DNA of 64,000 nucleotides from Desulfoarculaceae bacterium. GTDB taxonomy: Bacteria; Desulfobacterota; Desulfobulbia; Desulfobulbales; Desulfocapsaceae. Made by a program: the position numbers and the translations under genes. Shown here in pieces: positions 40,859 to 51,173 of this stretch (positions within the stretch are counted from its first letter, which is position 1; every line of letters starts with the position of its first letter). The notes beneath the pieces were generated by a model, which made no database searches, had not been told where the DNA came from, and was given only the letters and a program-made list of their open reading frames with translations. The DNA lies in the NCBI GenBank assembly GCA_019429465.1, contig JAHYIV010000011.1:16141-80140 (forward strand). The letters run 5' to 3'.

Positions 40859-43093
40859 ATGCAGAAAGATAAGCATAAACAGTTTATTAAGAAGGTCCGG
40901 CTTCAGGATCGTATTGCCACCCGCATCATTACCTTTGGGGGCATGCTGGTTATTGCCAGTGTCATTGCCATCCTGGTCCTGATCGTCCGGGTGACGGTTC
41001 CTCTTTTCCAGTCGGCCAAGATCGATATCGTCTCTCAGCTGCCGCTTTCTTTACCATCGGAATCCGTGCTGGCCATGGGCGTTGATGAGTATCGGGAAAA
41101 TGCCTATGTCCTGAATGATCGGGGTGTCTTTACCTTCTATAACCTGGCCGAAGGCACGTCGTCTTTGAGTATGGATGCTGCCGCTGACAAGAACGTGGAG
41201 CTCACATCAATCGAGCTCCATAAAAATAATCAGTACAGCCTGTTGTGGGCGGATAAGAGCATTAGCCTGCTGGAGCTCACCTTTTCTTTGCATTTTGATG
41301 AGGCGGGAAGGCGGACTGTCAGGCCGGTGCTGAAAACCCTTGCGGACTTTCTTCCCCCTGATCCCGGGACTGCCGAAATCGTGCGTGGTGTCCTGCGCAT
41401 GAGTGATGATGGCCGTCTGAGTAAGATTGTGCTTTTGGATGATAACAGTTTTTCGGTAACGCAGCAGGTGTCGAAGACTGATTTCTTGGGCAATGAGAAA
41501 AAAGAGGCCTTTTCTTTTGCTGTTCGTCCTGAAATCCAGGGGGAAATTACCGCCTTCACGGTCGATGAAGCCGGAGAAAGCCTCTTTGCCGGCACAGATT
41601 CCGGCAGTCTGTTACGCTGGGATATCAGTCGGTCTGACGGCGGACTGCTCACCGATAATGTGGTGACAAACCCTGATAGACAGGCCGTAACGGCCCTGTC
41701 CATGGTCTTTGGCGATGAGTCGGTAGCGGTGGGTGACGCCGGCGGAGGGCTGGCCAGCTGGAGTCTGGTCTGGAGTGGGGAGGGCGCCCAGAGGATAAAG
41801 AAACTGCGAAAAATCCATCAACTGGCGACCCATAAGGCAGCGGTTGCTGCGATTGTGGCCTCCCGTCGGAGCAAAACGCTGGTCAGCTTTGATGCACTTG
41901 GTGTGGTTCATTATGATCATATGACCAGTACAAACCATCTGTTGGAGGTCGGGTCTGAGTTGACACTTTTTGCGATTTCCGGCAATGACAAGAGCCTTGT
42001 CGGCTTTGATGGTGAACGCAATCTGATCGTCTGGGACGTGAAAAATCCGCATCCGGAAGTGAACCTGAAGACCCTGTTCGGCAAGGTGTGGTATGAGGGA
42101 TATTCTCAACCGGAGTATGTCTGGCAATCATCTGCCGGCAATGACGATTTTGAATCAAAATTCAGCATCATGCCGCTGCTGTTCGGCACCATCAAGGGGA
42201 CAGTCTATGCCATGATGTTTGCCATTCCGCTCTCCATCTTCGGGGCGGTCTATACCAGTCAGCTGACCAGTTATGCCTTCAAGAAAAATATCAAGCCGAT
42301 GATTGAAATCATGGCCTCCGTGCCTTCGGTGGTCATTGGTTTCCTGATTGCCCTGTGGCTCGGGCCTCTTATTGAACAGTTATTTCTGGCAATTATCATT
42401 TTTATTCTGCTCCTGCCTTTTGTTCTGCTGGTCTTGATGATCGTCATGCAGCCCTATTACAAAACACCGGCCCTGCAAAACAGGTGTAACGGTTATGAAT
42501 TTCTGCTGCTGGTGCCGGTCATTGGCTTGACCGCAGCCGCGGCTTCCTGGATGGCGCCGGGGGTGGAGGGCATGTTTTTTGGCGGCAATTTTCTGCAATG
42601 GCTCTACAGTGATCTTGGTATCCGCTATGATCAGCGCAACAGCATCATCATTGCCTTCGGCCTGGGCGTTGCCGTCATTCCCCTTATCTTTTCCATCACC
42701 GAAGATGCCATCTCCACGATCCCGACCAGCCTGACTGCCGCCTCCCTGGCCCTTGGCGCCAGTCGCTGGCAGACGATCTGGCGGGTCGTCCTGCCTTCCG
42801 CCAGTCCCGGAATCTTTGCCGCCATCATGATTGGTTTTGGCCGGGCAGTGGGAGAGACCATGATTGTCCTCATGGCCACCGGCAATACGCCGATCATGGA
42901 CTGGTCGATTTTTAACGGGATGCGCACCCTGTCCGCCAATATTGCGGTGGAAATTCCGGAGGCGCCTTTTAACGGCACCTTGTATCGGGTACTTTTTCTC
43001 TGCGCCACGCTCCTGTTTGTTCTGACTTTTATTCTTAATACCGGGGCGGAAGTGATACGGGAGCGGCTGCGTAAAAAATATGGCCGCTATTAA
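40859..43093 (+). CDS. pstC: Phosphate ABC transporter permease PstC, with large periplasmic insertion
   Basis: 744 residues, far longer than the 300-330 of E. coli PstC. After a first membrane segment (about residues 23-45) comes a soluble stretch of about 370 residues with WD-like strands (for example GTDSGSLLRWDISR, LTLFAISGNDKSLVGFDGERNLIVWDV), probably a beta-propeller. The C-terminal third is the canonical permease: about six membrane segments, with ALGASRWQTIWRVVLPSASPGI as the ATPase-coupling loop. The ATG at 40859 is the family start. Long PstC proteins are known in gammaproteobacteria. Confidence 0.9.
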   Translation: MQKDKHKQFIKKVRLQDRIATRIITFGGMLVIASVIAILVLIVRVTVPLFQSAKIDIVSQLPLSLPSESVLAMGVDEYRENAYVLNDRGVFTFYNLAEGTSSLSMDAAADKNVELTSIELHKNNQYSLLWADKSISLLELTFSLHFDEAGRRTVRPVLKTLADFLPPDPGTAEIVRGVLRMSDDGRLSKIVLLDDNSFSVTQQVSKTDFLGNEKKEAFSFAVRPEIQGEITAFTVDEAGESLFAGTDSGSLLRWDISRSDGGLLTDNVVTNPDRQAVTALSMVFGDESVAVGDAGGGLASWSLVWSGEGAQRIKKLRKIHQLATHKAAVAAIVASRRSKTLVSFDALGVVHYDHMTSTNHLLEVGSELTLFAISGNDKSLVGFDGERNLIVWDVKNPHPEVNLKTLFGKVWYEGYSQPEYVWQSSAGNDDFESKFSIMPLLFGTIKGTVYAMMFAIPLSIFGAVYTSQLTSYAFKKNIKPMIEIMASVPSVVIGFLIALWLGPLIEQLFLAIIIFILLLPFVLLVLMIVMQPYYKTPALQNRCNGYEFLLLVPVIGLTAAAASWMAPGVEGMFFGGNFLQWLYSDLGIRYDQRNSIIIAFGLGVAVIPLIFSITEDAISTIPTSLTAASLALGASRWQTIWRVVLPSASPGIFAAIMIGFGRAVGETMIVLMATGNTPIMDWSIFNGMRTLSANIAVEIPEAPFNGTLYRVLFLCATLLFVLTFILNTGAEVIRERLRKKYGRY

Positions 43094-43104
43094 AGAATGG
43101 AGCG

Positions 43105-44703
43105 ATGATGCTGACTAAAAAATTCCTGCGGCAGGGAGAACCCTATGTCTGGGCCACCAGCCTGGCACTGTCGATGATCCTTTTTATCGTCTTTCTCCTG
43201 ATGTATGTGGTGCTGGCGAACGGCATCCTGGTCTTCTGGCCCAAAGAGGTAAGCCAGGCAATCATGACCGATGGCAGCCTGGTGCTGGGTGAGAAGATCA
43301 GGCAAGAGAAAGATCCTGCCACCGGCGGACAAAGATTCCAGTTCAAGGTCGGGAACCGCGACCTCTATGGTCTTGACTTTAAATGGGTGGATGCGCAAAA
43401 GGTAAAGACCCTCAGCAGGCCGGAAGCTGCCTTTGTCCTGGAACGACAGGAACATGGTAACTTTTATGGCTTTCTGCAGGAACTGAAAACCCCGGGTCTT
43501 CACTCTCCGGCAGAGATGGGCATGACTCTGCAGGCGGCCCGCGATATCATAGAGCCTCAACGCGCCGAGGTCTCCAAGATTGAGAAGAAGATTGCCACCC
43601 TGAATCACAAGGTTGAACAGAGCAATAACCGGCTGGCCCGCCTGCTCTACAAAAAGGAAGGGGCAAGCCCTGCTGCCGCGGCCGTGCGGGCGGAGATAGA
43701 AGAACTCAAGACCGAGTTTGACCGGCTGGTTGAGATTCTGAACAGCAAACGAGCGATTGTCGCGGCCAATGTGGCGGTGATGGTGGATGCGAATGGCCGG
43801 GAAAAAATCATCGCCCTGGCCGATATTGTCCGCTGTTATCAGCCAAACGACATGTCCTGGCTGGAAAAATGCAGCTATTATATGAGCCGGATCAAGGAGC
43901 TGCTGATTGCCGAACCGCGTGAATCCAATACCGAAGGGGGGTTGTTTCCCGCCATCTTCGGCACAATCATGCTGGTCTTTATGATGAGTATCCTCTCTTT
44001 TCCTGTCGGTGTCCTGGCCGGCATTTATCTGCGGGAGTACGCCAAAGAGGGGTATCTGGTCAAAACAGTGCGGATTGCGGTGAATAATCTGGCGGGTATT
44101 CCCTCCATTGTGTACGGAATCTTTGGCCTGGGCTTCTTTGTTTACGGCGTCGGCGGCCAGATCGACCAGCTGTTCTTTGCCGAAAAATTACCGACCCCGA
44201 CCTTTGGCACGGGAGGGATTCTGTGGGCCAGTATGACCCTGGGACTGTTGACCGTGCCGGTGGTTATTGTGGCCACGGAAGAGGCCCTGGGGTCGATTCC
44301 TCCCGGAATCCGTGAAGGGTCTCAGGCCCTGGCTGCCACCAAGTTTCAGACCCTGACCAGGATCCTGCTGCCCATGGCCTCGCCCGGTATTCTGACCGGT
44401 TTTATTCTGGCCATGGCCCGGGCCGCCGGCGAGGTGGCCCCGCTGATGATCACCGGTGTGGTCAAGCTGGCCCCGGCGCTGCCCCTTGACACCATCTTCC
44501 CCTATCTGCACCTGGATCGTAAATTCATGCACCTGGGGTTTCATATCTACGATATCGGTTTCCAGTCGCCCAATGTCGAGGCGGCAAAACCGATGGTCTA
44601 TGTTACGACCTTGTTGTTGATCCTGATCGTAATAATCATGACGAGTACGGCTATCTATCTTCGCAACAGGATGCGAGAGAGGTTTTCCGTAGCCGACCTC
44701 TAA
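43105..44703 (+). CDS. pstA: Phosphate ABC transporter permease PstA, with periplasmic coiled-coil insertion
   Basis: 532 residues against about 290 in E. coli PstA. A first membrane segment (about 17-40) is followed by about 235 soluble residues, including a long heptad-like coiled coil near 145-215 (IEKKIATLNHKVEQSNNRL). The canonical five-helix permease core follows, with coupling loop ALAATKFQTLTRILLPMASPGI. It pairs with PstC, which has its own large periplasmic domain. Eleven bases after pstC; two adjacent ATGs make the start uncertain by one codon. Confidence 0.92.
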   Translation: MMLTKKFLRQGEPYVWATSLALSMILFIVFLLMYVVLANGILVFWPKEVSQAIMTDGSLVLGEKIRQEKDPATGGQRFQFKVGNRDLYGLDFKWVDAQKVKTLSRPEAAFVLERQEHGNFYGFLQELKTPGLHSPAEMGMTLQAARDIIEPQRAEVSKIEKKIATLNHKVEQSNNRLARLLYKKEGASPAAAAVRAEIEELKTEFDRLVEILNSKRAIVAANVAVMVDANGREKIIALADIVRCYQPNDMSWLEKCSYYMSRIKELLIAEPRESNTEGGLFPAIFGTIMLVFMMSILSFPVGVLAGIYLREYAKEGYLVKTVRIAVNNLAGIPSIVYGIFGLGFFVYGVGGQIDQLFFAEKLPTPTFGTGGILWASMTLGLLTVPVVIVATEEALGSIPPGIREGSQALAATKFQTLTRILLPMASPGILTGFILAMARAAGEVAPLMITGVVKLAPALPLDTIFPYLHLDRKFMHLGFHIYDIGFQSPNVEAAKPMVYVTTLLLILIVIIMTSTAIYLRNRMRERFSVADL

Positions 44704-44718
44704 TAATAAGGAGTGAAG

Positions 44719-45507
44719 ATGTCACACCCCGTTAATCCAATAATGTCCGCGGAAAATCCGCAGGTAGCGGTCGAACACCTCAATCTTTTTTATGGTACGG
44801 CCCAGGCGCTGATCGATGTCAGTTTTGGTATTCCCAAAAGCCAGGTCACGGCGTTGATCGGTCCCTCCGGTTGCGGGAAATCGACCTTTCTCCGCTGTAT
44901 CAACCGGATGAACGATCTGGTCGAAGGGCTGCGGGTCGAGGGGCTGATTACCATTGATGGAGAAAATATCAACGACCCTGCCCTTGATGTCATTGAACTG
45001 AGGCGCAAGGTGGGCATGGTCTTCCAGAAGTGGAATCCCTTTCCCAAGTCCATCTATGAAAATGTAGTCTATGGCCTGCGTATTGCCGGAATCAAAGAGC
45101 GAAGCGTGCTCGATCAGGCCGCCGAACAGAGCCTGAAAAGGGCAGCCCTCTGGGACGAGGTCAAGGATCGGTTGCAGCAATCGGCCATGGGTCTTTCAGG
45201 TGGCCAGATGCAGAGGCTGTGCATTGCCCGGGCGGTGGCCGTCCATCCCGAGATCATCCTTATGGACGAGCCCTGCTCAGCCCTTGACCCCCGGTCAACG
45301 GCCCGCATTGAACAGCTCATTCGAGAACTCCGCGATGAATACACCATTATTATCGTGACCCATAATATGCAGCAGGCCGCCCGTATTTCTGATTATACCG
45401 CCTATATGTACTTAGGCGAACTGATTGAGTACGGACCGACCCAGAAACTGTTTACCGTACCCGAACGTCAGGAGACCGAGGAGTATATCACCGGCCGCTT
45501 CGGGTGA
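44719..45507 (+). CDS. pstB: Phosphate ABC transporter ATP-binding protein PstB
   Basis: 262 residues from the ATG at 44719, five bases after AAGGAG; an in-frame GTG at 44713 lies inside the ribosome site. Walker [10 protein letters not shown], PstB-specific [25 protein letters not shown], signature [14 protein letters not shown], Walker [17 protein letters not shown] and [13 protein letters not shown]. It energises PstCA. The Q-loop reads QKWNPFP rather than the common QKPNPFP. Confidence 0.96.
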   Translation: MSHPVNPIMSAENPQVAVEHLNLFYGTAQALIDVSFGIPKSQVTALIGPSGCGKSTFLRCINRMNDLVEGLRVEGLITIDGENINDPALDVIELRRKVGMVFQKWNPFPKSIYENVVYGLRIAGIKERSVLDQAAEQSLKRAALWDEVKDRLQQSAMGLSGGQMQRLCIARAVAVHPEIILMDEPCSALDPRSTARIEQLIRELRDEYTIIIVTHNMQQAARISDYTAYMYLGELIEYGPTQKLFTVPERQETEEYITGRFG

Positions 45508-45593
45508 GAGGAAAATGTCATAGACTGTTTTTGATACGGAATACTTACGTTGTTCATCGATAAAATTTGTGCAAGGGAAAAAGGAGTACCTTG

Positions 45594-46277
45594 ATGGCAT
45601 ATAATATTCAGACTGAAAGAGAGACCCTGAAAGGCCACATTGTCTATCTCGGCACGGTGGTTGAGGAAAACCTGCAATGTGCTATCAAGTCCCTGGTTGA
45701 GAAAAATCCCGATCTGGCTTATCAGGTTGTGCAGACAGACAGGTGCGAGATCGATGCCATTGAGATCGATATTGAGCAGGAGTGCCTGCGCGTCATGGCC
45801 CTGCATCAGCCGGTAGCCTGCGATCTCCGTTTTCTGGTCACGGTCCTGAAGGTCAACATGGATCTTGAGCGGATTGGTGATCTGGCGGCCAAGATTGCCG
45901 ACAAGGTCCTGCTGTTGTATAAGGCCGATCCGGCCTATTTTCTATCGGACGCTATGCAGCTGCCAGAAATGTTTGCCGGAATGTTTGATAAAACAGTATG
46001 GATGTTCAGGCAGGCCATGGAGGCCTTTATAAGTGAGGATACGGACCTGGCCTATAAGGTCTGTCTTGCCGATGATGAGGTGGATCTGGCCAAGCGGGCT
46101 ATTTATGAAGATCTGGAGGAGAGTATCATGAATGATCCAGCCCGGCAGGTCTATCTGGCTAAACTGCTCAGTGTGGCCAGAAGCATGGAACGTATTGCCG
46201 ACCACTGTACCAATATCTGCGAAGACATTATTTATATGGCGCAAGGCCGGATTATCCGCCATAATCTTTCCCAGTGA
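45594..46277 (+). CDS. phoU: Phosphate transport system regulatory protein PhoU
   Basis: 227 residues from the ATG at 45594, AAGGAG seven bases upstream. Two similar three-helix bundles, each with an E/DxxxD metal motif (IEIDIEQECLRVMALHQPVACDLRFL; DDEVDLAKRAIYEDLEE) and the ending RSMERIADHCTNICEDIIYM. It links Pst transport to PhoR kinase activity and limits phosphate overuptake. Between pstB and phoB. Confidence 0.95.
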   Translation: MAYNIQTERETLKGHIVYLGTVVEENLQCAIKSLVEKNPDLAYQVVQTDRCEIDAIEIDIEQECLRVMALHQPVACDLRFLVTVLKVNMDLERIGDLAAKIADKVLLLYKADPAYFLSDAMQLPEMFAGMFDKTVWMFRQAMEAFISEDTDLAYKVCLADDEVDLAKRAIYEDLEESIMNDPARQVYLAKLLSVARSMERIADHCTNICEDIIYMAQGRIIRHNLSQ

Positions 46278-46329
46278 TATCCAGCATTGATGAGCCCGTT
46301 GATGACTATCAGCAAACCAGGAGTATAAT

Positions 46330-47031
46330 GTGGCCAGAGAAACCATCCTCATAGTGGAAGATGACGAAGATATCCAGCAGCTTGTTGGCTATAACCTGGC
46401 CAAGGCCGGATTTCATGTCCTCTATGCCGAGAATGGCGAGCAGGGCCTGGCTGCCGTAAAACGTGAGCAGCCGGATCTGATGGTACTCGATATCATGCTG
46501 CCCATCCTGGGTGGCTTTGAGGTGTGCAGGATTCTGCGCAAGGAGCCGCGGACGAGAACGCTGCCCATTATCATGCTGACGGCCAAGGGTGAGGACAATG
46601 ATGTGACCGCCGGTCTCGATCTGGGCGCCGATGACTATATCACCAAGCCATTCAGCCCCAGGATCCTTGTGGCGCGGATAAAGGCGGCACTGCGGAGGCG
46701 GGAGGAACTGTCCGCTGAAGAGGGAAGGGAAGCAAAGGACGGAATGCTCAGGATCCATGATATCGTCATAGATCCCAAACGGTATGAAGTGATGGTGGCG
46801 GGCAGCCCTGTCTCGCTGACGGTCACCGAGTTCGGTATCCTCGATCTGCTGGCGCGGCGTCCCGGCTGGGTCTTCAGCCGTCAGCAGATTATTGACGGGG
46901 TGCGGGGCTATGACTATGTCATTACTCCGAGGGCGGTGGATGTCCAGGTCTTCGGGCTCAGGAAGAAGCTGGGGACATCTGGAGAATGTATCGAGACGGT
47001 GCGTGGTATCGGCTATCGGATGAAGGGATAG
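46330..47031 (+). CDS. phoB: Phosphate regulon response regulator PhoB
   Basis: 233 residues from a GTG at 46330, with CAGGAG six bases upstream; the overlapping ATG at 46328 is out of frame. The receiver domain has the acidic pocket EDDED, phospho-acceptor D54 in VLDIMLP, and the KPFSP switch lysine. The OmpR/PhoB winged helix (about 135-233) ends with the recognition segment VDVQVFGLRKKLG and GIGYRMKG. It is activated by PhoR under phosphate limitation and probably binds the 11-bp repeats upstream of pstS. Last gene of the set. Confidence 0.9.
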   Translation: MARETILIVEDDEDIQQLVGYNLAKAGFHVLYAENGEQGLAAVKREQPDLMVLDIMLPILGGFEVCRILRKEPRTRTLPIIMLTAKGEDNDVTAGLDLGADDYITKPFSPRILVARIKAALRRREELSAEEGREAKDGMLRIHDIVIDPKRYEVMVAGSPVSLTVTEFGILDLLARRPGWVFSRQQIIDGVRGYDYVITPRAVDVQVFGLRKKLGTSGECIETVRGIGYRMKG

Positions 47032-47113
47032 GCGAATTTAAATTCCCTGAAAGTTGTCTTTAGTGGAATGGGAAACGAAATCTCTGGCCGCCCGGGGCTG
47101 CATCCATCCTGTG

Positions 47114-48565
47114 CTATCTTCTTCCAGTAAGAGAGCCAAGGAGACCCCGGACAAGGGAGCGACCGATCTGGGAGCCGACGGTGCGGACCACGGATTTGAG
47201 CAGGGCCTCTCCCGCCGATTGTCGTTGTCCGCTGGTCCCCTGTTTCTGAGGTTCCGGCGCCGGGGGCGGCTGGAGAGCTACTGCGCGTTCTGTTAATACT
47301 TCATGGGCGGACTGCCGGTCAATGGGGGTGTCATAGAGACCCGTAAGTGGCGAGCTTGCGAAAAGACGTTCCCGCTCCCTGGTTTCAAGCACTCCGATGT
47401 GAGAACGGGGCGGGCTGAGCAGGCACCAGTCGACCATGGTTGGTCGGCCATGGCCGTCGAGGGTGGAGATGAGCGCCTCGCCAATGCCGAGTTCGGTGAT
47501 CATGGTGGCGGTGTCGATCTGAGGATTCTGGCGGAAGGTCTGGGCCGCAACCCTGACTGCCCTCTGATCCTGCGGGGTAAAGGCCCGCAGTCCATGTTGA
47601 ATCCGGCACCCAAGCTGGCCCAGGATCTCGTCGGGGATATCGTTGGGATATTGGCTGACAAAGAAAATTCCCACTCCCTTGGAGCGGATCAGGCGGACAA
47701 CCTGGGTGATTCGCTGCCGGAGGGCGGCAGGTCCGTTATTGAACAGGAGGTGGGCCTCGTCAAAGAAAAAGACCAGCCTGGGCAGGGGGGCATCTCCCCG
47801 TTCCGGCAGTTCTTCCATCAGCTCCGAGAGGAGCCAGAGCAGAAAAGAGGTGTAGATTTTGGGGTTGGAGTAAAGGCTGGAGGCATTGAGCAGGCTGACG
47901 ATCCCTCGACCGGAAAAATCGGTGCGCATCAGGTCGAGAATGTTCAGCGCCGGTTCACCAAAGAAGGCTTCACCGCCCGCCTCTTTCAACACCAGCAGGC
48001 TTCGCTGGATGGTGGCGATGCTCGTGCTGGAGATATTGCCATATTGTTTACCCAGCTCCTGCCGGTTGTCACTCATCCAGATCAGCATGGTGCGCAGGTC
48101 TTTCAGATCGAGGAGCAGGAGGCCTTGATCATCGGCCACGGTAAAGGCCACCTGCAGGATTCCACTCTGGGTGTCGTTGAGGTTCAGCAGGTTGGCCAGA
48201 AGGATGGGTCCCATCTCGGATACGGTGGTGCGAACCGGATGACCGGTATGGCCAAGGAGATCCCAGAAGAGGACGGGACAGCCTTCGAAGGGCTGATCTT
48301 GCAGACCGATACGGTTGAGCCGGTCGGTGATTTTAGGATGTTCCCGCCCGGGGGCCGCAATGCCCGAGAGGTCGCCCTTGACATCGGCCGAGAAGACCGG
48401 GACGCCGAGGCGGGAAAAGGATTCCGCCAGGAGCTGCAGGGTAACGGTCTTGCCGGTACCGGTGGCCCCGGTGATCAGGCCATGCCTGTTGGCCATGCCG
48501 GCGTCAAAGATGAGCTGTTCGCCCTCTTTGTTGCCACCCAGAATGATGTGATGACGGTCAACCAT
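47114..48565 (-). CDS. HerA-like / DUF853-family ATPase
   Basis: 483 residues. P-loop GATGTGKTVTLQLLAE near residue 35, Walker B FFFDEAHLLF near residue 267 and a sensor-like FFVSQYPNDIPDEI identify the FtsK-HerA superfamily, YjgR (DUF853) branch. A Pro/Gln-rich linker and a Gly-rich helical tail end the protein. Function is unknown; HerA relatives are hexameric DNA translocases. GGGGGAGGGG precedes the ATG. It is the last gene in the order guaB-guaA-NYN-this gene, and convergent with phoB. Confidence 0.85.
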   Translation of the reverse strand: MVDRHHIILGGNKEGEQLIFDAGMANRHGLITGATGTGKTVTLQLLAESFSRLGVPVFSADVKGDLSGIAAPGREHPKITDRLNRIGLQDQPFEGCPVLFWDLLGHTGHPVRTTVSEMGPILLANLLNLNDTQSGILQVAFTVADDQGLLLLDLKDLRTMLIWMSDNRQELGKQYGNISSTSIATIQRSLLVLKEAGGEAFFGEPALNILDLMRTDFSGRGIVSLLNASSLYSNPKIYTSFLLWLLSELMEELPERGDAPLPRLVFFFDEAHLLFNNGPAALRQRITQVVRLIRSKGVGIFFVSQYPNDIPDEILGQLGCRIQHGLRAFTPQDQRAVRVAAQTFRQNPQIDTATMITELGIGEALISTLDGHGRPTMVDWCLLSPPRSHIGVLETRERERLFASSPLTGLYDTPIDRQSAHEVLTERAVALQPPPAPEPQKQGTSGQRQSAGEALLKSVVRTVGSQIGRSLVRGLLGSLTGRR

Positions 48566-48614
48566 GGTGTGCCCCTCCCCCTTGATTCTTTATAGTTTCC
48601 GGCGGCCCTTCCCC

Positions 48615-49385
48615 TCAGGGCAAAGGTTCGTCGAGGGCCCGGATATCCCAGGCCTCGGTTCGGTTATTGTCGGTATTGATGACGATACGGAATTCAAAGA
48701 TGCTGCCGGGATCAAGAAAAAGGGCATGGTTGGTGACATTGGATTTGGAGCAGTGAAAAAAGATGGTCTCCGCCGCCAGTCCTTCCGGTTTCATGGTGTA
48801 GTAGCGCATGAAACCAAACCCCCGGTCCGGGTTATAGTTGACCGCTACCCCTCGCTGCCAGTTTTCACCGGCGCTGGACTGGATGGGGAGGAGACCGGGG
48901 ATGAGAAATCCCGAGAGATAAGAGTCGGCCACCTCTTTTAACTGGCCGCTGACATTGTTGAAGGCGATGACCTCAACCCGGCAGCCCATGTTCTGCAGAG
49001 CAACTACCAGGCGGACAAAGTCGCCGTCGCCGGTGAGCAGGATGACGCGGTCGAGGTTGCGGGCCTGGAGCAGGGCATCGATGGCCAGATCCATGTCGGC
49101 ATTGGCCTTGGTGGTCAGAATCCCTTCGTCGTCGACAAAATGCTGCACATATTTTTTGATGATCTTGAAACCGCATTGGCGCAGGATGTCATGGTAGCGA
49201 TACAGCTTCTGGCGGTATTCATGGTCATCCTTGGTACGGGCCCGGTCTTCCGCCAGATAGCAGTTGGCCCGCAGGAGGAGGGATCTGCCCAGATTGGCCA
49301 GGTCAACCAGGATGTCGTAGCGCATGCCATAGCCGCCGCAGAGGCGAATGTTCTCGGCATCGACATAGATTCCAGTTTTTAGCAT
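48615..49385 (-). CDS. NYN-domain (PIN-like) protein with C-terminal cold-shock-like domain
   Basis: 256 residues. The N-terminal ~160 residues are a LabA/NYN nuclease-like fold with acidic residues YVDAENIR, the DMDLAIDAL motif and LLTGDGDF, matching the metal-binding site of PIN-like RNases. Residues from about 178 on (RGVAVNYNPDRGFGFMR ... IFFHCS) read as a cold-shock/OB fold with RNP1- and RNP2-like strands, so it probably binds and cuts RNA. It lies between guaA and the HerA-like gene. Confidence 0.82.
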   Translation of the reverse strand: MLKTGIYVDAENIRLCGGYGMRYDILVDLANLGRSLLLRANCYLAEDRARTKDDHEYRQKLYRYHDILRQCGFKIIKKYVQHFVDDEGILTTKANADMDLAIDALLQARNLDRVILLTGDGDFVRLVVALQNMGCRVEVIAFNNVSGQLKEVADSYLSGFLIPGLLPIQSSAGENWQRGVAVNYNPDRGFGFMRYYTMKPEGLAAETIFFHCSKSNVTNHALFLDPGSIFEFRIVINTDNNRTEAWDIRALDEPLP

Positions 49386-49468
49386 TTTTTTAGTCTGTAG
49401 GTGAAGAATCTGGAGGGTTTGAGCTGACAGCCTGAAAAACTACAGGCCATCAACCCGGATAGATTTTT

Positions 49469-51007
49469 TTACTCCCATTCAATGGTGGCGGGCGGCTTGG
49501 AGGAGATGTCAAAGACCACCCTGTTGACGCCGCGCACCTCATTGATGATCCGGCTGGAGATGTCTCCCAGCAGTTCATAGGGGAGCTTCGACCAGTCGGC
49601 GGTCATGGCGTCTCTGGAGTCCACAGCCCGCAGGGCAATGACGTTTTCATAGGTGCGGCCATCGCCCATGACCCCCACGGTCTGGATGGGAAGGAGCACG
49701 GCAAAGGATTGCCACACCTTGCGGTACCAGCCGCTCTTTTTCATCTCTTCGAGGACGATGACATCGGCCAGCCGCAGGATCTCCAGCCGTTCGAGGTTGA
49801 CCTCGCCCATGATGCGGATGCCCAGGCCCGGTCCGGGAAAGGGCTGGCGGTAGATGGCCTCTTCCGGCAGCCCCAGTTCCAGGCCCAGCTCGCGCACCTC
49901 GTCCTTGAACAGCTCGCGCAGCGGTTCGATCAGGTCCAGTTTCATGATCTCGGGCAGGCCGCCGACATTGTGATGGGATTTGATCGGGGCCTCGCCGCGA
50001 AAGGAGACCGATTCGATCACGTCGGGATAGAGGGTCCCCTGGGCCAGATAGTTGACCTCGCCCAGTTTTCGCGCCTCTTCTTCAAAGATCTTGATAAAGC
50101 CCAGGCCGATCCGTTTGCGTTTGATCTCGGGGTCAACAACGCCTGCCAGCTCACCGAGAAAGAAATCGGTTGCCTCCACATCGATGACCTTGAGCTTCGA
50201 CTTTTCCCTGAAAAAACGGAGGATCGATTCGGATTCCCCGATGCGCATCAGGCCGTTGTTGACGTAGATGCAGGTCAGTTGATCGCCGATAGCCCGGTGG
50301 ATCAGGGCGGCGGTGACCGAGGAGTCGACCCCGCCGGAGAGGGCGCAGATGACCTTGTTCGTGCCCACTTTGTCACGGATGGCCGCCACCGTCGCTGCGA
50401 TGAAGGAGTACATGGTCCAGTCCGGCTGACAGTCGCAGAGGCCGAAGATGAAGTTGCGCAGGACATCAGTGCCGATCAGGGTATGGGCGACCTCGGGATG
50501 AAACTGGACGGCGACCAAGGGCCTTTCCCGGTGCCGGAGGGCGGCAAAGGGCGAATGGCTGCTGGTGGCCGTGGCCTCAAAGCCATCGGGCGCCACCTCC
50601 ACCCGGTCGCCATGGCTCATCCACACCTGGTGATGGATGGGGCTGGTCTCGAGCCCGGCAAAGAGGCCGCCGGTAAACTGGACAGTGAGCTCCGCCTTGC
50701 CGAATTCCCGTTTTTCCGCCTTTTCCACCCTGCCGCCCAGCTGCTGCATCATGAGCTGGGCCCCGTAGCAGATGCCGAGGACCGGCAGTCCCAGCTTGAA
50801 GATGGCCGGGTCGGACAGAGGGGCATCGAGGTCATAAACCGAGGCCGGTCCGCCGGAGAGGATAATGCCTGCCGGGGCCAGTGCCTTGATCTTTTCCAGG
50901 GGGATGGAATAGGGATGGATCTCGCAGTACACCTTCTGTTCCCGGATACGCCGGGCAATAAGCTGGGTGGTCTGGGAACCGAAATCAAGGATGAGAATTT
51001 TTTTCAT
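49469..51007 (-). CDS. guaA: GMP synthase (glutamine-hydrolysing)
   Basis: 512 residues. Class I glutaminase with catalytic C80 in LGICYGAQ and the His-x-Glu in [15 protein letters not shown] pyrophosphatase PP-loop [14 protein letters not shown] near residue 222. C-terminal dimerisation domain ending [13 protein letters not shown]. Converts XMP to GMP with glutamine and ATP. guaB lies 243 bases upstream on the same strand; the gap contains two repeats, so a separate promoter is possible. Confidence 0.97.
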   Translation of the reverse strand: MKKILILDFGSQTTQLIARRIREQKVYCEIHPYSIPLEKIKALAPAGIILSGGPASVYDLDAPLSDPAIFKLGLPVLGICYGAQLMMQQLGGRVEKAEKREFGKAELTVQFTGGLFAGLETSPIHHQVWMSHGDRVEVAPDGFEATATSSHSPFAALRHRERPLVAVQFHPEVAHTLIGTDVLRNFIFGLCDCQPDWTMYSFIAATVAAIRDKVGTNKVICALSGGVDSSVTAALIHRAIGDQLTCIYVNNGLMRIGESESILRFFREKSKLKVIDVEATDFFLGELAGVVDPEIKRKRIGLGFIKIFEEEARKLGEVNYLAQGTLYPDVIESVSFRGEAPIKSHHNVGGLPEIMKLDLIEPLRELFKDEVRELGLELGLPEEAIYRQPFPGPGLGIRIMGEVNLERLEILRLADVIVLEEMKKSGWYRKVWQSFAVLLPIQTVGVMGDGRTYENVIALRAVDSRDAMTADWSKLPYELLGDISSRIINEVRGVNRVVFDISSKPPATIEWE

Positions 51008-51034
51008 GGTAAGGAAATCCTGTTGGAAGAATTT

Positions 51035-51146
51035 AGAGGCCGTTATAAAAAGAGCAAAGCTTTTCTTGCTCTTTTTATTTACGGACTCTTATACTGCATC
51101 CAAGAAACAGCAATATTTACAGCTGTTTATTGGTGTGGCGTCTGGC
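51035..51146 (+). repeat. Two-hairpin covarying repeat, copy C
   Basis: AGAGGCCGT (51035-51043) pairs with ACGGACTCT (51081-51089), inner arm TATAAAAAGAGCAA/TTGCTCTTTTTA. Stem 2 is CAAGAAACAGC/AGCTGTTTATTG, followed by GTGTGGCGTCTGGC. Located between guaB and guaA but oriented against their transcription. Confidence 0.72.
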
Positions 51147-51173
51147 AAGTTACATCTGCTGACGATCATACAA

